Below are positions 62,279 to 64,000 of a DNA stretch of 64,000 nucleotides, piece after piece. The number at the start of each line of letters is the position of its first letter. The first letter of the stretch is position 1. Under the pieces are notes generated by a model. It was not told the origin of the DNA and ran no database searches. It saw only the letters and a list, made by a program, of their open reading frames with translations. Position numbers and translations under genes: made by a program. Source of the stretch: an uncultured Shimia sp. (GTDB lineage: Bacteria; Pseudomonadota; Alphaproteobacteria; Rhodobacterales; Rhodobacteraceae); assembly GCA_937897325.1 (NCBI GenBank), contig CALCOY010000024.1, positions 62,001 to 126,000 on the forward strand. Direction: 5' to 3'.

Positions 62279-64000
62279 ATGAAAACGACAAGGCAAACAC
62301 GGTTTGAGAATGTTGGGGCGCTATGGGCGCTGCTGGCGGTGGCCCCGGCGGTCGCCGCCTCACAGGGGGCGGACGATCCGGTAGACCTGGGAACGCTGGT
62401 GCTGCGCAATCAGGAAGACGCGACAGGACCTGTCGATGGCAACAACAACCCACCGACGGTGACGGGCTCCAAGGCGCCCATACCGCTGAACCAGGTTTCG
62501 CAAGCCGCCTCGGTCCTTGGTCGCGACGATATCGAAAGGTTCAATGCCACGCGGGTCAGCGAGGCCTTGCGCTACACCGCCGGGGTGACGTCCGACGTCT
62601 TCGGCAATGACACCGACTACGATTGGCTGCGCATCCGCGGTTTCCAGGCGGATCAGACGGGCATCTATCTGGACAATGCGCAGAACCTTTCTTTCGCCTT
62701 TGGGTCGTTCTTCATTGATCCCTACACGCTTGAAAGGATCGAGGTCCTCAGAGGGCCTGCCTCCGCGCTCTATGGTGGATCGAACCCGGGCGGGATCGTC
62801 AATTACGTCTCCAAACGACCGGGAAACCGCGTGCGAGAGTTGAGCTTCGGGTTGAATGATGCAACCGCCGCCTGGATTGAGTTCGATATCGGTGACGATC
62901 TGGGCAACGGACGCGCCTATCGATTGACGGGTCGCCTTGAAGGGGGTGACAAATACGACGCGTTTAACAACGGTCTGCGCGGGACCTTCGCGCCTTCCTT
63001 CAAACTGACAACCGATGCTGGGACAGAGATCACCCTTCTGGCCAATCTGCACGCCGCAGATGAGCAGCACAATGGCAGTACCTTCCTGCCTTATGTTGGT
63101 ACGGTCGTCCCCACGGCCGAGTTTGGCTTCATCGACCGCGATGCAAACTTCTCTGATCCCGATTGGGATGATTATTCTCGCAGACAGGCCTCTGTCTCCG
63201 CTATTGTGGAACATACGTTCGACAACGGTTTCACCTTCACCGGGATCGGGCGCGTTGGTGTGGCGAGTGTCGAGGAACGTTACTTTTACCCTTTCGGTTA
63301 TTCCGGCTTTGCTGCAGCGCCTGTTGATCCGCAGGGAACGCTCGCTCTGATCGCATTCGAGCATGACACGCTCGTGCGGACTGTTCAGACGGATCTACGG
63401 TACTACGGGACAATTGAGGCAGGTGCTGTGTCGCACGATCTGCTTTTTGGTCTGGATGCGCGGATCTATGACATCGACGAGGTTCAGGCCTCGAACTTCA
63501 CAGATACAAATACGGTCGTGAATTCGACGCCCCCGGGCACGCCGACGCTCAACCCGCCCTATCAGGATGCGACCACACGCCAGCGTCAGCTCGGCCTCTA
63601 TTTTCAGGATCAGCTGCGATGGGGCGATGGCTGGATCGGCACATTCAACATCCGCCATGACATTGTTGATACCGAACAGGACGGCGCCGGGTCCTTCAGT
63701 CGCGATGACAGCGAAACGTCTTTCCGGCTCGCTTTGGCCCGCGAGTTTCAGAGCGGTGTCACACCCTATATCACCTATTCCAGCTTCTTCGATCCCCTGA
63801 TCGCCTCGCCTGCCAACGGCGTTACCGAACCAGAAACAGGTGAGCAGATTGAACTTGGCGTCAAATGGGCACCCGCAGGCGGCAACTTCTCGTTTGCGGC
63901 GGCGCTCTTTGATATTGACCGGCAGAACGTGGTCAGCGGTGCCTTCCCAAGTTTCAATCAACTGGGTGAGGTGAACTCCAAGGGGTTTGAGTTTGAGGGC
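62279..64000 (+). CDS. TonB-dependent siderophore-type receptor (runs off right edge)
   Basis: 574 codons in one frame, open at the right edge (family about 700). A signal peptide is visible (MKTTRQTRFENVGALWALLA then VAPAVAASQG). The plug domain runs from SQAASVLGRDDIERFNATRV near residue 75, through LRYTAGVTSDVFG and LRIRGFQADQTGIYLD, to IEVLRGPASALYGGSNPGGI near residue 155, the TonB siderophore receptor signature. Outer-membrane beta-strands follow (LFGLDARIYDIDEV, FQDQLRWGDG). The last visible part is VNSKGFEFEG, a strand of the barrel. It imports a ferric siderophore or similar complex using TonB energy. An in-frame ATG at 62264 is an alternative start. Confidence 0.92.
   Translation, partial: MKTTRQTRFENVGALWALLAVAPAVAASQGADDPVDLGTLVLRNQEDATGPVDGNNNPPTVTGSKAPIPLNQVSQAASVLGRDDIERFNATRVSEALRYTAGVTSDVFGNDTDYDWLRIRGFQADQTGIYLDNAQNLSFAFGSFFIDPYTLERIEVLRGPASALYGGSNPGGIVNYVSKRPGNRVRELSFGLNDATAAWIEFDIGDDLGNGRAYRLTGRLEGGDKYDAFNNGLRGTFAPSFKLTTDAGTEITLLANLHAADEQHNGSTFLPYVGTVVPTAEFGFIDRDANFSDPDWDDYSRRQASVSAIVEHTFDNGFTFTGIGRVGVASVEERYFYPFGYSGFAAAPVDPQGTLALIAFEHDTLVRTVQTDLRYYGTIEAGAVSHDLLFGLDARIYDIDEVQASNFTDTNTVVNSTPPGTPTLNPPYQDATTRQRQLGLYFQDQLRWGDGWIGTFNIRHDIVDTEQDGAGSFSRDDSETSFRLALAREFQSGVTPYITYSSFFDPLIASPANGVTEPETGEQIELGVKWAPAGGNFSFAAALFDIDRQNVVSGAFPSFNQLGEVNSKGFEFEG

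Overview
The window reads as chromosome of a marine Roseobacter-type alphaproteobacterium (Rhodobacterales). The grounds are high GC, very tight operons with ATGA/TGATG/TTGA stop-start overlaps, TRAP transporters, a Liv-type ABC transporter, CoxDE-type maturation genes, a complete hut pathway with formimidoylglutamate deiminase, and RTX repeats. The species assignment is inference. No rRNA, tRNA or CRISPR array was seen.

Layout. 1-1113 (-) is the start of acetyl-CoA synthetase. 1584-4680 (+) is a TRAP transporter (dctP-dctQ-dctM) with a terminator-like hairpin after the binding protein. 4925-6076 (+) is an RTX-repeat secreted protein. 6362-16656 is a surface-polysaccharide locus: a polytopic membrane protein, four glycosyltransferases, a flippase, a Gfo/Idh dehydrogenase and a UGM-like flavoprotein.

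16983-41979 (+) is the most unusual part, a 25-kb co-directional locus. It starts with a Liv-type binding protein, a degenerate iron-ADH-like protein, an aldehyde dehydrogenase and an AraC regulator. LivHMG follow, then a LivF fused to a UPF0261 (Tm-1-like) domain and a PEP-hydrolase-like TIM barrel. A 1072-residue flotillin contains 50 uninterrupted 11-residue coiled-coil repeats. After it come two CoxG-like SRPBCC proteins and a molybdenum hydroxylase (FAD and 2Fe-2S subunits, plus a large subunit split into two genes with a Pro/Ala-rich tail). CoxD-type AAA+ ATPase, CoxE-type VWA protein, amidohydrolase, metallo-beta-lactamase lactonase-like protein, cupin and an SMP-30/isochorismatase fusion complete it. 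The most economical reading is import of an organic (possibly N-heterocyclic) compound, hydroxylation by a Mo enzyme matured by CoxDE and organised at a flotillin membrane scaffold, and then ring or amide hydrolysis and aldehyde oxidation. The substrate is unknown.

42067-52654 is histidine catabolism. A TRAP transporter and hutU-hutG-hutH-hutI lie on the minus strand; hutF-hutC lie on the plus strand. They diverge around a 9+4+9 palindrome that is the likely HutC operator. hutG appears to start at CTG.

52895-58907 is a second sugar locus: rfbF, rfbG, an epimerase-like cupin, an RmlD-like reductase and a UGM-like flavoprotein on minus, and a GT61 glycosyltransferase on plus. 58908-61250 is a decayed island with pieces of two IS3-type transposases, a frameshifted LacI regulator and an IS5-type transposase tail. 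61293-64000 holds an AraC regulator and a TonB-dependent siderophore-type receptor that runs off the right edge.
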